A stretch of DNA of 64,000 bases from Paraescarpia echinospica (taxonomy: Eukaryota > Annelida > Polychaeta > Sabellida > Siboglinidae), in assembly GCA_020002185.1 (NCBI GenBank), contig CM034534.1, forward strand, positions 36,455,672 to 36,519,671, given 5' to 3'. Each line of letters starts with the position of its first letter. Positions within the stretch are counted from its first letter, which is position 1. The position numbers were made by a program, and so were the translations under genes. Of this stretch, positions 38,401 through 45,364 are shown piece after piece. The notes beneath the pieces are model-generated. The model had not been told where the DNA came from and did no database searches. It saw nothing but the letters and a program-made list of their open reading frames with translations.

Positions 38401-41189
38401 CCTCTTAATTAAGATATATAAGCGCTCTGAGCGGTGTTTTTAAGTTGCTGCTATGATGGCCGAGGCCTTTTTCTCTAACTTTGCATAGAAGTATCTTAGG
38501 GTACTGCCACTATGCACGAATCTGTATTTGATTGAATCATTCTGAGTGCCCCCAAGGGCCTCCGAAACTGGTAAATTTTGACATTTTACCTATTTTTTAA
38601 AAACACTTCAGTAACTTTTTCTCTAATTTTTCATAGATGTATCTTAAGGTACTGCCACTATATACAAGAAATCTGTATTTGATTGAATAATTCTAAGGGA
38701 ACCTCTGCGCCACCAAAATGCCCAATTTTCCTGCTATTTTCCTACTGCTGCCTCCTGCAGCCACTGATCTCTATTTATAACTGGATAGTAGACTTTGCCC
38801 TGATCAATGGGGTGGCCCAAGGGAGAGGCCAGCTGTAAACCTGTGTGTTGGGCTACCTTTGGCTCACTGACTGCCATTTTCCCAGTATCAAACTGAATGC
38901 CTCGTTGAGGGCTGTAACTATAATGTGTAATGGGAATCCCTACTGCAATGGCAGAACCTGAGAAACTTTAAAATAGTAATAGACATAATTATCAATGCAA
39001 TGTAACGATATGATCTAGGATTAAAATAAAATAACTCGGTTATAAAATAATATATCTAATAAAATAACTTAGGTATACTCGAAGAGGTTAAAGCATATTT
39101 AGCCAAAATTATCAGGAATATTATTAAGATGTTTTATTATATATGTTGCAGCTATTACTTCACTCCAATTCAATCAGTATTATGTCATTAATTACTACTA
39201 GTCAAAATGCACACTATGTATATGTACCTTGTGAACAAATAAAGTTTTATCATAGTTCATCTCTTTCTAATTTCTGGGGGTAGGGGCAAAATGAGAACAG
39301 AAAATGTGTGCACATTTTCTTAAACAACCTTTAACTGTGCTACATGTGAGATTGCAGCTCATCTACTCTCCTGCAAGGTTTCTACAACCACTGGAAATCA
39401 GCCTAAATAGCAGAGTATCGGGATTAAATTCTACAGTATGTTTAATAACACATTAACTAATATATGCAGTCTCCATGAAAGGGTCTACTCGAACATTTTT
39501 TTTCCAGGTGTATGTTCACTGGCATGAATGTAGTCTCCACTAAACATGTCAACATTTTACTTCCATCATAACCCTTAATGATCTGTAACTTTGATTCACC
39601 AAAAACCATTTCATTAATAATTACATACAATATAGTCCAAAGGATTTCAGGGCCTCTTGGTCCATTTTTCCTTCTTTGACCAAGAAATATCATGAGTATT
39701 GGAAGGGCCATCGATTGAATTATAGCAGGGTGGTAGCTGGTAGGCATGAACATGTTAAAACGGTGTACGTTTTCTAGGTTTTTGTAGGTAGCTTTTTCCG
39801 TCGATGACGCTGGACACACACTTGAAGCGCCACCCTTCAGTTTTTAACTTTAATGTGCTACATCTTCCTCAAGCTTAGATTCAGTCCCATAATTTTTTTA
39901 AGGATTCCTTCGTTAACTTTATAAGAAAAGAATACTTGTCAAAATATCCAGCAATAACAATGATAAAATGTTTTTATTTCTCATTTTGTAAACATGATTT
40001 TGTTTCTGTACACTGCCAAGATGTACCCCATTTGCACTGTGAAATCAGAAATAGGAAATATAGCAGATTTTGTATGGTAGCCTTTCCAAGTTGGGAAAGG
40101 TCAATTGGACATGCCATTTTGGATGTTTTGGGCTCCTTAGATCCACCTTTTGCCATTTTACAAATTAAAAAGGTGGGCAAACTATATATGTCTTGAAGGC
40201 TCTTACTGAGACCAATGTTTGGTGAAAGTTTCATAAGCCTGACTTTATAATTCACGGTGTGAGAGACAGAACACATCATTTTTACCAATTGTACACTTTT
40301 GGGGACATTGGCCCTATTATTGATTCACACTGAAGCATCATTATTGTCCTTGACGTCTACTAGCGCTCTGCTCTTTGCTCTGAAGGAATTCCAAGCAAAG
40401 GATGCCATATCCAGCAACTGTAGATCTGTTCTCATGCATGGCAGTGAGTAACACCTTTCAAAACATGTAGTGCACTCTTGCTATATGAAGCTGACCAACA
40501 GTGTCGGGGAGGGGGATTTCGAAGTTGCATTTATTTAAAGGATGTTCCTTACATATAGTGAGAGGCCATTGCAATTAAACATACAAAGTGTGTTCAGTGT
40601 AAACAATTGACATCACTGTTAGTTTGAATAGCTCGGCTATTTCTGGGAAGGTCGTGACCAAAGAGGGGAGCTTGTAAAAGGTCATTTTCACGTAATAATA
40701 ATAATTGGTATTATTTTCATGTAAAGGGTACACTTTTCCCTTCAACACATTCAAACAATTGATGGTGCAATTATAATTCTGTATGATTATTATGCAGTGG
40801 CTGTAGTAAGGAACCTACAGGCCACATTTCATGAATATGCATCAAATATTTGTTAACAGACATCTCCGTAGTATGTTATTTTTTACACACTTCTCAGTCC
40901 CACTTCAATTTCTGTTCCCATATATTTCAACTCTAATTGTTTGCATATGAACAGTTCACTTTGAAATGTTCGTAGGTAAACAATTAGAGTTGGCACATAT
41001 GGGTGTGACACATTTCAATGTTTTCAGCAAGTAAAATGACATTGTAAAATTTCAGTGGCTCGGAAGACAGCAAGAAGTGTGCTGACACTGGTGAAGGCCC
41101 CCACTCTCGCCTACATATGTTGTGACAGACAAGACAACATGCTGGACACTGAACCACCAGTGAAAAGGAAAAAGTTGGCAGCATCCTAA
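729..41189 (+). CDS. RPP30: RPP30, RNase P / RNase MRP protein subunit p30 (11 coding exons)
   Basis: RPP30 is a nucleolar/nuclear protein with a TIM-barrel-like fold. In the RNase P and RNase MRP ribonucleoproteins it partners POP5 and supports 5' processing of pre-tRNA and rRNA maturation. Exons: 729-810, 8059-8132, 9624-9698, 14576-14653, 16201-16263, 17989-18078, 29524-29640, 31578-31607, 34867-34904, 40364-40443, 41056-41189. All junctions are GT-AG and phases match, giving 861 nt: 286 codons plus stop (human protein 268 residues). Family landmarks in order: MAAFCDL start, GYGLVAIN, AYDILAVQPTTEKLFH, ACTELEVDIIS, LPFFFRR, GVHFEIVYSPMIRDQ, ISNAQALINVCKGK, NIIMSSACE, ELRGPYDVSNL, AISSNCRSVLMHG, ARKTARSV, and a basic tail (VKRKKLAAS). 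No exon is damaged. The exon model comes from reading, without transcript evidence; exon 3 is the least conserved piece. Confidence 0.95.
1744..3267 (+). pseudogene. Tc1/mariner transposon, dead copy with terminal inverted repeats
   Basis: Termini are imperfect inverted repeats (left caaaataattaaagcgccaa..., right complement caaaataattaaaggaacaa...), continuing as aatattggggatggc on both sides. The right end abuts TA (3266-3267); on the left, TA at 1742-1743 lies two bases outside the repeat. The interior reads as a Tc1 transposase in pieces. A helix-turn-helix part VVARRFDVSPSVVTRLW (about 2050-2105) is followed by a second DNA-binding part (about 2150-2390). The catalytic domain shows FTNESR, GGGSVMVWV, LVQDNVHPLTARV and WPARSPVLNQIEHLWD in different frames. 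Stops and frameshifts prevent a functional enzyme, so this is an old copy. Confidence 0.9.
6528..6963. repeat. 22-bp minisatellite (about 19 copies)
   Basis: Direct tandem repeats of aacattctccactactgatctt with scattered substitutions (ctact/ctagt/ctaat), degenerating at the right edge. It lies in RPP30 intron 1. No open frame or regulatory role is evident. Confidence 0.95.
7420..7965 (-). pseudogene. LINE reverse-transcriptase 3' remnant
   Basis: Read on the minus strand, broken frames give FLGNIVPSTERD, MRYLRVIRDVT, NSQIREET and RLRWFGHVCSMPNENLI. This matches the C-terminal region of RTE/R1-like LINE polyproteins (R-Y-L-G-x-I ... Q-M-R-x-L-R ... R-R-L-R-W-F-G-H-V-x-R-M). Several stops and frameshifts are present. 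The plus-strand open frame over 7449-7700 is a shadow. Confidence 0.7.
8059..8132 (+). CDS. RPP30: RPP30 exon 2
   Basis: Acceptor ttatttcag|tt and donor cagaaa|gtgagt. Encodes GYGLVAINNYIEEFG and a lysine-rich stretch, corresponding to the conserved GYS-VAIN segment of RPP30. Ends in phase 0. Confidence 0.95.
8133..9623 (+). other. RPP30 intron 2
   Basis: Apart from the 29-bp minisatellite at 8884-9058, I see only AT-rich unique-looking sequence. Open frames near 8354-8797 on the minus strand have no recognisable motif. Confidence 0.7.
8884..9058. repeat. 29-bp minisatellite (6 copies)
   Basis: Six direct copies of a 29-bp unit (cagatgacatcagtctcagt then accccctgg), nearly identical. Confidence 0.95.
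9624..9698 (+). CDS. RPP30: RPP30 exon 3
   Basis: Acceptor ttggtag|att and donor ttggag|gttagt, 25 codons in phase 0 (IAPIRRPNEIKVDEDIVHGL and five more). This is the variable loop region of the family, so support comes mainly from open frame, phase and position rather than strong similarity. Confidence 0.8.
9855..9920. repeat. Perfect 20-bp inverted repeat with B-box-like core
   Basis: Arms 9855-9874 and 9901-9920 are exact reverse complements around a 26-bp loop. The arm contains gggttcaattc, resembling a pol III B box (GGTTCRANNCC). It may be the end of a tRNA-derived SINE inserted twice in opposite directions. It lies 16 bp outside the TTAA-bounded element. Confidence 0.75.
10938..11112. 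mobile_element. pogo/Tigger-like MITE (175 bp)
   Basis: Starts cagtgcactc and ends gagtgcactg, with TA on both sides (10936-10937, 11113-11114). Internal sequence such as ggataa/gataactcgaac resembles pogo/Tigger termini. No coding capacity. Nested in the TTAA-bounded element. Confidence 0.75.
11329..11370. repeat. 19-bp inverted repeat (hairpin)
   Basis: cttcacttttccataaccc and gggttatgggaaagtgaag form 19-bp arms with one mismatch around a 4-bp loop. Possibly a terminator-like or MITE-end structure; no gene ends here. Confidence 0.75.
11522..11830. repeat. Degenerate tandem duplication (about 150 bp)
   Basis: Two diverged copies share attaattggac, tgactttgttctgcc, and gtttcaaa-ggat-tgtg in the same order. 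First copy about 11522-11668, second about 11669-11830. Confidence 0.65.
12205..13590. repeat. Tandem direct duplication of about 0.7 kb
   Basis: The block from aacaaataattatt (12223) recurs from 12931, about 708 bp later. Landmarks such as cccagtacaaaataaaac, tatactgcttatggaaatag, cctagtgaaaaaggaacatg and tcatgaactgtcgctatgt keep the same order. Copies are diverged with small indels. No reading frame is conserved between them. Confidence 0.9.
14576..14653 (+). CDS. RPP30: RPP30 exon 4
   Basis: Acceptor ttgtttcag|gta and donor ttgcag|gttgtt; 26 codons in phase 0. Encodes VKGRRLLQFSRVTTLFSEMG and six more residues, matching the ILTRLTIIVSD region of the human protein in position and hydrophobic pattern. 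Confidence 0.9.
14654..16200 (+). other. RPP30 intron 4
   Basis: AT-rich sequence with short TA runs (about 15280-15295 and 16165-16178). I see no gene, inverted repeat or recognised element. Confidence 0.7.
16201..16263 (+). CDS. RPP30: RPP30 exon 5
   Basis: Acceptor tttgtaagcag|gat and donor tttcat|gttagt; 21 codons in phase 0. Encodes the strongly conserved YDILAVQPTTEKLFH block (human YDVVAVFPKTEKLFH). Confidence 0.96.
16685..17850 (+). pseudogene. CR1-like LINE reverse transcriptase, 3' part, broken
   Basis: Inside RPP30 intron 5. Successive frames read FADDIKLFR (the RT catalytic ADD), FGKCKCLHTG, KDLGLTISADVKVSEQC, IPLYKTIVRPHLEYYIQAW, LERVQRIATKMIPKL and FSFLQRTVNKWNRLS, in the order typical of CR1/jockey-type LINEs. 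Stops and frameshifts interrupt it. The 5' part is missing, as is usual for 5'-truncated insertions. Confidence 0.85.
17989..18078 (+). CDS. RPP30: RPP30 exon 6
   Basis: Acceptor gttttag|aca and donor ggcatt|gtaagt; 30 codons in phase 0. Encodes ACTELEVDIISVDLTQRLPF and FFRRQSIGI, the conserved ACT-x-LDVD ... LPFYFKRP segment. It lies just downstream of a CR1-like LINE fragment in intron 5. Confidence 0.96.
18570..18910. repeat. Irregular tandem repeat of aaatgcaagtgttttta
   Basis: About ten degenerate units (aaatgcaagtgtttttat, plus att/tca) follow gcttgggttcaaatgc. The opposite orientation, gcatttgaacccaagtc, ends a similar array near 29200-29355, so the two are members of one family. Confidence 0.75.
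19020..19556 (+). other. Possible orphan exon with promoter-like upstream sequence
   Basis: A 77-codon frame from 19317 ends beside a donor-like cagacag|gttagt. It encodes a tryptophan-rich peptide (SWRQCQWPWAVAVE) with no family I recognise. Sequence just upstream is less AT-rich than the intron around it. It may be an exon of an unknown nested gene, or a repeat. Weakly supported. Confidence 0.2.
20405..20720. mobile_element. MITE-like repeat with cggatccag ends
   Basis: Left ataagcggatccagg and right complement acggggatggatccag form imperfect inverted ends. A second, diverged copy with the same ends is at 56286-56625, supporting a dispersed non-autonomous family. Its open frame has no recognisable domain. 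Confidence 0.55.
22296..25677 (+). pseudogene. L2/CR1-type LINE, nearly full length, with endonuclease and reverse transcriptase broken
   Basis: Domain order fits an autonomous non-LTR retrotransposon. LLAGDVSLNP (about 22695) comes first. The apurinic endonuclease follows with TETWLRP, FVCIYRPPG, YILGDFNLHLD and GLSDHHTVIADL (22820-23360). A linker (PWMTPEILQSKKRRRYL, from 23582) leads to the RT: LPKDDFKNDRPISNLSFISK, TALTLLDLSAAFDTIDH, GIPQGSILGPLLF, LYADDTQIYIS, then SRLDYCNSLLHNI and FSVAAPTIWNSLPVN. The 3' end is a TTA/ATT tail (about 25656-25677), typical of L2-type LINEs. Breaks include a stop at 23548-23550, a frameshift near 24010-24070, a TGA at 24594-24596 and a stop at 24668-24670, so it is inactive. 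The 5' boundary is uncertain and may reach 22030. Confidence 0.92.
28151..28204 (+). other. Orphan YY1-type start region inside intron 6
   Basis: cacgtgaccaaaatggcgcagg combines an E-box with a YY1-like aaaATGGCG start, opening MAQEVDSAIGFRQLYPV and then stop, or ending at a weak donor ccg|gtgtaa. Looks like a housekeeping promoter plus first exon, but no downstream exon was found. Low support. Confidence 0.2.
29200..29355. repeat. aaatgcaaatgtttt repeat array, inverted relative to 18570-18910
   Basis: Units such as aaatgcaaatgttttggc, gaatgcaagtgtttttg end in gcatttgaacccaagtc, the reverse complement of the start of the earlier array (gcttgggttcaaatgc). Weaker units occur at 28440-28500. 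Confidence 0.65.
29414..29470. repeat. (CA)n microsatellite
   Basis: Near-perfect CA dinucleotide run, 50 bp upstream of RPP30 exon 7. Length variation here could affect the acceptor's pyrimidine environment only indirectly. Confidence 0.98.
29524..29640 (+). CDS. RPP30: RPP30 exon 7
   Basis: Acceptor tgtgtggtag|gca and donor ggcaag|gtgggt; 39 codons in phase 0. Encodes ALERGVHFEIVYSPMIRDQT followed by ISNAQALINVCKGK, matching the AIDRGLAFELVYSP block. A (CA)n microsatellite lies 50 bp upstream of the acceptor. Confidence 0.97.
29641..31577 (+). other. RPP30 intron 7
   Basis: Contains the 1.2-kb TTAA-bounded element (30215-31399). The remainder shows no gene or known repeat. Confidence 0.7.
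30215..31399. mobile_element. TTAA-bounded element with 20-bp perfect terminal inverted repeats
   Basis: ttaaagttgcattctgagtt (30215-30234) is the exact reverse complement of 31380-31399, and TTAA forms both ends. No transposase is visible in 1185 bp, so it would be non-autonomous. The ends begin TTAAAG as in the 9936-13822 element, suggesting related insertion machinery (inference). Confidence 0.65.
31578..31607 (+). CDS. RPP30: RPP30 exon 8 (30-bp microexon)
   Basis: Acceptor ttgtttcag|aat and donor gagaag|gtaaga; 10 codons in phase 0 (NIIMSSACEK), matching human NVIISSAAER. The exon is very short but has good splice sites on both sides. Confidence 0.93.
31967..33781. repeat. 47-bp minisatellite, about 38 copies
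   Basis: Head-to-tail copies of a 47-bp unit beginning atgcctagatgtgatgtcag and ending gcaagagtctagt. Units vary at a few fixed positions (gag/cag/aag before tggg; ttt/tct near the end). The order of variants around 32220-32510 recurs about 329 bp (seven units) later, indicating higher-order duplication. Stops occur in each unit. Confidence 0.98.
34219..34310 (+). repeat. tRNA-derived SINE-like sequence
   Basis: A-box tggccgaatgg (34226-34236) and B-box ggttcaagcct (34288-34298) match pol III internal promoters, with spacing like tRNA-Ser/Leu, which have a long variable arm. The T stem and acceptor stem do not pair well, so a SINE head or tRNA pseudogene is more likely than a working tRNA. 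Confidence 0.5.
34867..34904 (+). CDS. RPP30: RPP30 exon 9
   Basis: Acceptor gattttcag|gag and donor aatct|gtatcc; 12 codons plus two bases. Encodes EMELRGPYDVSN and part of Leu, the hallmark E-x-RGPYDVANL motif. The split codon ct+c joins to exon 10 as Leu. Confidence 0.96.
34985..35560 (-). pseudogene. Penelope-like element, GIY-YIG endonuclease region, broken
   Basis: Minus-strand frames read LSEKLTTIFKEHGVGTYHKP, then CPDCDQTYVGETSRLLGARL (the GIY-YIG-type YVGE-R core with its CxxC), then ATVLARENNFR, RKISEAIEIRE and ALNRDTGDN. This matches the end of the RT and the C-terminal GIY-YIG nuclease of Penelope-like retroelements. In-frame stops occur. The linker is disrupted by a perfect 25-bp palindrome (35316-35371). 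Confidence 0.8.
35316..35371. repeat. Perfect 25-bp inverted repeat, 6-bp loop
   Basis: Arms 35316-35340 and 35347-35371 are exact reverse complements (right arm starts gcacatgttgtttttggtg) around ggggta. It lies within the Penelope linker and would form a very stable hairpin. Confidence 0.97.
35831..36000. repeat. 14-bp tandem repeat with identical 70-bp higher-order duplication
   Basis: Units of the form gtcacctcc-x-catgt. 35831-35900 and 35901-35970 are identical 70-mers. The absence of stops leaves all three plus frames open (Cys/His/Ser/Pro-rich), which is a composition effect, not a gene. Confidence 0.95.
37967..39820. repeat. Inverted pair gcgtgtccagcgtcatc / gatgacgctggacacac
   Basis: A 17-bp motif at about 37968-37984 recurs inverted at about 39804-39820, and related direct copies (gcgtgtccagtgtcatc) occur at 37591-37640. 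They may be ends of a nested element or a scattered protein-binding repeat. Confidence 0.4.
38440..38942 (-). repeat. Dispersed repeat A, minus-strand copy
   Basis: Reading on the minus strand from 38942, gattcccattacacattata leads through a unique 5' part to two monomers containing attcaatcaaatacagatt-type cores (near 38680 and 38533). It matches the plus-strand copy at 49941-50370 over its whole length. Confidence 0.85.
40364..40443 (+). CDS. RPP30: RPP30 exon 10
   Basis: Acceptor gtctactag|cgc and donor ggca|gtgagt; encodes ALLFALKEFQAKDAISSNCR and SVLMHG, matching the LLFGLSESDAKAAVSTNCRA region. It starts only 43 bp after the inverted terminal repeat of a transposon-like element in intron 9. 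Confidence 0.95.
40444..41055 (+). other. RPP30 intron 10
   Basis: 612 bp with no recognisable gene or repeat. The inverted caattagagtt/aactctaattg near 40930-40991 is short and possibly fortuitous. Confidence 0.7.
41056..41189 (+). CDS. RPP30: RPP30 exon 11 (stop codon)
   Basis: Acceptor aaatttcag|tgg; encodes MARKTARSVLTLVKAP (Met split across the junction, matching human TRKTAFGIISTVKKP), then a divergent tail ending in the basic VKRKKLAAS and TAA at 41187-41189. The KRKK tail may act as a nuclear localisation signal (inference). Confidence 0.92.
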
Positions 41190-41209
41190 ACATTTGTATA
41201 CAATCATAA

Positions 41210-41215
41210 AATAAA
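41210..41215 (+). terminator. RPP30 poly(A) signal
   Basis: Canonical AATAAA 21 bp after the RPP30 stop codon, implying a very short 3' UTR unless a later signal is used. Confidence 0.6.
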
Positions 41216-42470
41216 AATTCAACATTCATCAAACACCAATTTATTTTCTACGTAGGTTGTTGATCCATATGATGGAAACCTACAAGATGAGATTATGTCA
41301 TGTTGGCTACTGACATAAATTATTAACAATAAAACAGCCTTGGGAAGGATCGTATCTGTCCTTTAAGCAAGAATCGCAACAATGACCTGCATCAACAATT
41401 ATAATTTTAACAGATATGAGTGAAGTCATGAAAATGGAATACCAGTTTTCTAAACTTCTGAGTTTTGATATTCAGTTATTAAAATGAATATCCCATTTTC
41501 AATTTTTGTTAGGAATAAAACATGGTCTTATCATTCAGGGAAAACAACTTTAGCAAGTTTCATCAAGATTTGCCTCTTCTGTAGTTATTTGAAAAAGAAA
41601 ATGTGGGTATTTTTGCATAAAAAAGGTAAAAAAAATTGCACTAAAACAAAGTCCAGGTTCATAGTCAGGGAGCATGTGTGATCCAGTGGGAATTTAGTGG
41701 TGAAAGCAAACCATCAATGTAGTTCGCAAAACAGAAGAACAAGAAAACACAGGCGGCAGTCTTGGAATATGTTCAGTCATTTTCTGAGTGGTTAAAATAT
41801 GTGTGGAAGACATAGGATATATTTTGATTTTAGTAACTATGACAACTATTTTAATATTTAGAAAAAGTAGATCAATGGGTGTAACAAACAAAATGGCTGC
41901 CATAATAGGAATATATACCATACCTTCCGCACGGTCTCCTGTCGTTACCAAGTCAGATAATATAATGATTCCTTCTATACCATATTTAACTTATTGTGTT
42001 ATGTAACTATAACCGTGTTTTTAAATATTCGTAAATTTTTGGCTTTATTTTTAATAACAAATTGTCGAAAAAATCTATGTTTTTTCAATATAAATACTTA
42101 AATCATAAAATAATTGTGCAACAAACAAATATCTCTTTGTAGTTGTGTGGAAAACTTAATACCGAATACAACATTCAAAGACTGACTGTCCTGACATTTA
42201 TATTACCCGAGATATGTTGAACCCAATTTTACCAATAAATTACATTTCCTGTAAATGGCCGCCAAAGATAGAATGGCAACGGCTGATCCGAGTAAAAAAG
42301 GTTCGTCTGAACTGTTGTATGATGCACTCTTTTGTTATAATGATGGCGGTGTGCATACTTATCTAATAAATAGTTCCGGTTACACGCTCAGCGCCATGCC
42401 AGTAGGCATTCGTTATGCGAGAGCTATTTTGCCTCTAATTAGCCCAGTAGACCCAATGTAACATGGTAGT
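41216..42470. other. Intergenic sequence after RPP30
   Basis: No gene recognised. A 68-codon frame at 42255-42461 starts in an aaatggccgcc context, but has no family resemblance and no convincing downstream exon. Confidence 0.5.
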
Positions 42471-42473
42471 CCG

Positions 42474-42518
42474 ATATGGCGAATCGAACGAACGACACAG
42501 AGAACGGAATGGCGTACC
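42474..42518 (+). other. Possible orphan first exon (15 codons plus donor)
   Basis: ATG at 42474 opens MANRTNDTENGMAYH and ends at a perfect donor cat|gtaagt. No downstream exon in matching phase was found before the Gypsy elements. It may be a gene fragment cut off by transposon insertions, or chance. Confidence 0.2.
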
Positions 42519-42589
42519 ATGTAAGTCGAAGGAACTCGAGAAAATGCGATGTTCGTACTTTTAAGAGCAAATGTTTGCTCTGGTTCAGC

Positions 42590-42670
42590 TAGGAGTGGCG
42601 TAGAGTGCTGCTACACTCCAAATGAATTTCCCTCCCAAGGGACAATAAAGTATTGTGATTGTGATTGCCA
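42590..42670 (+). repeat. L2/Rex-type LINE 3' tail
   Basis: gaatttccctcccaagggac followed by aataaagtattgtgattgtg is the typical 3' end of fish/invertebrate LINEs (cc-aaggg-aataaagta plus short tandem tail). No RT coding sequence precedes it. Confidence 0.6.
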
Positions 42671-43012
42671 TCGAGAGGACAAACACATTACAACAGTAGT
42701 CAGCACTGAAGTAGTAAAGTCGATCGAGGTATTATGTGTGTGCGGATCGACGAGTAGTTGCAACCCAAAACAACGGGGTACAAGTTTAATAAGCCAATTG
42801 AGTTTGACTTTCTTCACACGAATTGGTCAGAGTGGATCAGTCGGTGGTCAAGATTCCGGACGATTTCCAACTTGACAAGGAAGAAGACGGAGTACAAATT
42901 GTACGTACACTATGGGATGAGTCTATATTTTCCAGTCTTGGCCTCCCAGTAGATGAAGTTGGTAAATATACCAGTGTGAATAAAGCGTTTGATGAATATA
43001 TTTCACCGCGTC

Positions 43013-43017
43013 GATAC
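43013..43017. repeat. Target-site duplication gatac, left copy
   Basis: Matches gatac at 46896-46900 directly beyond the other LTR; 5 bp is the usual Gypsy duplication length. Confidence 0.93.
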
Positions 43018-43179
43018 TGTCGTGTACTGGCCGTGGGCTGTGTGTACAACGACATTATAGAATGAAGATTCTCGTAGAGAAAGTATGAACACGTTTATTG
43101 TGACACAGGCGGAACTCGAGATCTAAAGGAAAAGAGGAAACGGGGCATGGTAAACGGTTCCGCGATCAAGGATCTAACA
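43018..43179 (-). repeat. Gypsy 3' LTR (162 bp)
   Basis: Begins tgtcgtgtactgg and ends ggatctaaca on the plus strand (TG...CA). Differs from the other LTR by two G/A substitutions. Confidence 0.96.
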
Positions 43180-43195
43180 TTCCTCCCCCTTTAAG
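43180..43195 (-). other. Gypsy polypurine tract
   Basis: Minus-strand cttaaagggggaggaa directly abuts the 3' LTR, as expected for the plus-strand primer. Confidence 0.8.
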
Positions 43196-43540
43196 AAAAA
43201 CATAATTAATATAATTATAAAAATGTAAACTTTTAATGCCAACGAGAGTCACTTATACATATCAATGTCATATCTAAGATAGATAGTATGCAATTGTTTA
43301 TAGTACTAATCTAGTGCTCTCGCGACTAACTACAGCTACCGAAACATAGTCTATTCTGGCTATCTTGATCTATGCATTGTCCGTTATGACAGTAATATAG
43401 ACTTTACAAGTTCAATCTGTCCGGTGGCTTCACCACTCTGTGTGATCTTCTCAGCGGTACTACCACATCTGGTACTACACAGGACTGCGACCGTTCAACT
43501 GTTGGTCTTGAGATCACCTCTCCTGTGGCTGTACCCGTAG

Positions 43541-44341
43541 TCACGTCCGAGTTGCAAGCCTCGGTGGAAGTTGAGGCTCTTCAATCCTCAGTGGTACCAG
43601 ACGCTCTTCAGTCGACTCGATCGGCCTTCTCTCGCGCAAATGATCCTGGTGACGCTTCCACACTCTGTCATCCTGCAGACGTACCGCGAAGGTCAGCGGA
43701 CCCAGCCGGTTCTCTATCACCGTAGCGACCCATTTCGGTTGTCCCTGAAAGTTCAACGCCCAGACACAGTCTCCTGTCATGAACCTTCGCTCCACTGCTC
43801 TCTGGTCGTGGCGTTCTTTGTCTTCTTCCTGTTTGTGCAAGACTCGGTTCTGAATGGATGGTCGTAGAAGATCCAGTCGTGTGCTCGGTGGTGTCTTCAA
43901 CACAAACTCTGTTGGAGCTCTGCCGGTTGTAGTTTGTGGAGTTACCCTGTAGTGTGCTAGGAAGGTGTAGAGACGATCTTCTAGGTTGCCATTTGTCTTC
44001 TTCAACCCTGCTTTTACAGTCTGAACGGCACGTTCAGCTAAGCCATTACGGGATGGGTGATAAGGTGAAGACTTGATGTGTTTGATTCCGTTAGCTCGAC
44101 AAAACTTTTCAAACTTCTCACTGGTGAAACAGCTTCCGTTATCTGATACCACTGTGCTTGGTAGACCCAAAATCGCAAACGTCTGTCTTAGCTTCGTGAG
44201 AGTTGCACTGGTTGTCGCAGCTGATACGTGTGAATCGATGTACTTGCTGTGAGCATCGACTATGATGAGTATCATACGTCCCTCGAACGATCCCGCATAA
44301 TCAATGTGTATTCGATGCCACGTTCGTCCCGGCCATTCTCA
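43541..44341 (-). pseudogene. Gypsy integrase core region
   Basis: After a TGA at 44341-44339 the frame gives HRIHIDYAGSF (first catalytic Asp), VVSDNGSCFTSEKFEKF (second Asp) and YHPSRNGLAERAVQTVK (catalytic Glu). A C-terminal part with WVATVIENRLGPLTF and a stop at 43541 follows. The D,D-35-E set is intact apart from the upstream nonsense codon. Confidence 0.9.
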
Positions 44342-44593
44342 TGGATGCAGTGGTGCCACTGGTGGTTGTTTGCTGTGTATTTGGCATGTCGTGCAGTCCT
44401 TAACACACATCTCGATTTCAGCGTCCAAACCTGGCCACCAGAGGTAGCTTCGGGCTAACGCCTTCATCTTCAGTATGCCCGGATGCGTCTCGTGTAGTTC
44501 TTTCAACAACGTGTCACGACCCTTTGGTGGTACGATGACTCTTGCTCCCCACATCAGCACCCCGTGTTGGACACTCAGTTCGTCTTTCCTTCA
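44342..44593 (-). pseudogene. Gypsy integrase zinc-binding domain
   Basis: Reads LKELHETHPGILKMKALARS, YLWWPGLDAEIEMCVKDCTTCQ, an HHCC-type zinc finger, bounded by TGA codons at 44593-44591 and 44341-44339. Confidence 0.88.
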
Positions 44594-45364
44594 AGTGTAA
44601 CTCTCCCACTCGTGTGGTACATCGCTAGGCCATCCTCCTTCCACGTACCGTAGAACTTGTGACAGTATCGGATCGGTTGCTGTGCATTTAGCGATGTGTT
44701 CTGCCGTGATGGGTGTATCGTTCATGGTTGTAAGTGCTAGAACCACTTCCTCCGGGACTGGTACTCGTTCAGGAGTGTCTGGTAGCGGCAAGCGACTCAA
44801 TCCGTCTGCATGACAGATACTCGTACCCGGTCTGTACTCCAGATGGTACAGATAGTTACTTAGTGTTAGTGCCCATCTCTGAATGCGTGCACTAGCCATT
44901 GCGGAGATGGCACGATCTTCCTTCAACAGCCCAATCAACGGCTTGTGGTCGGTCTGCAACGTGAAGTCCCTCCCGTAAAGGTACTTATGGAACTTGGATA
45001 TCCCGAAGACCAGCGACAACGCTTCCTTTTCCAGCTGTGCGTACTTCTTTTCCGCTGTGGAGAGAGAGCGTGATGCGTATGCGATAGGCTTGTCGCTGCC
45101 ATCGGGCAATCTGTGTGACAGTACGCTTCCAATCCCGTAAGGAGATGCGTCACTGCTCAAGATGATCGGAAGTTCAGGGTTGTAGTGTACAAGCACATCT
45201 GAAGAAACGAGCAGTGCCTTAGACTCCCCGAAAGCCTTTTGTTTCGTCGGACCCCACTTCCACTTTGTGTGTTGGCGTGTCATTTCATGCAGCGGAGCAA
45301 GCAGCATACTGGGATTGCGCAAGAAGTTGTGATAGTAGTGAATGAGTCCTAGATAACTCCTCAA
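44594..45364 (-). pseudogene. Gypsy RT end and RNase H
   Basis: MRSYLGLIHYYHNFLRN (RT thumb/connection), then ILSSDASPYGIGSVLSHRLP (RNase H first Asp), KKYAQLEKEALSLVFGISKF (Glu) and LQTDHKPL (Asp), ending near ICHADGLSRLP. RNase H catalytic residues are present. Confidence 0.9.

Larger units (their letters stand above)
36698..40320. mobile_element. 3.6-kb element with imperfect 30-bp terminal inverted repeats
   Basis: Left attattgggccaatgtcc and right complement ataatagggccaatgtcc continue as aaaagtgta on both sides, about 25 of 30 positions matching. Minus-strand frames inside (40288-39974 and 39819-39457) do not resemble known transposases. A repeat-A copy (38440-38942) and another possible inverted pair (37967/39820) are nested within. 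The right end stops 43 bp before RPP30 exon 10. Confidence 0.45.
34905..40363 (+). other. RPP30 intron 9
   Basis: Contains a Penelope-like fragment (34985-35560), the 14/70-bp tandem repeat (35831-36000), and a 3.6-kb element with inverted ends (36698-40320) holding a dispersed-repeat copy. 36000-36690 has nothing I recognise. Confidence 0.7.

Noticed and set aside
42823..43065. A host gene interrupted by the Gypsy element
   Set aside because: The frame resembles a Gypsy capsid (WISRWSRFR ... FDEYISPRRYVIY-RAKF), so the target was another retroelement.
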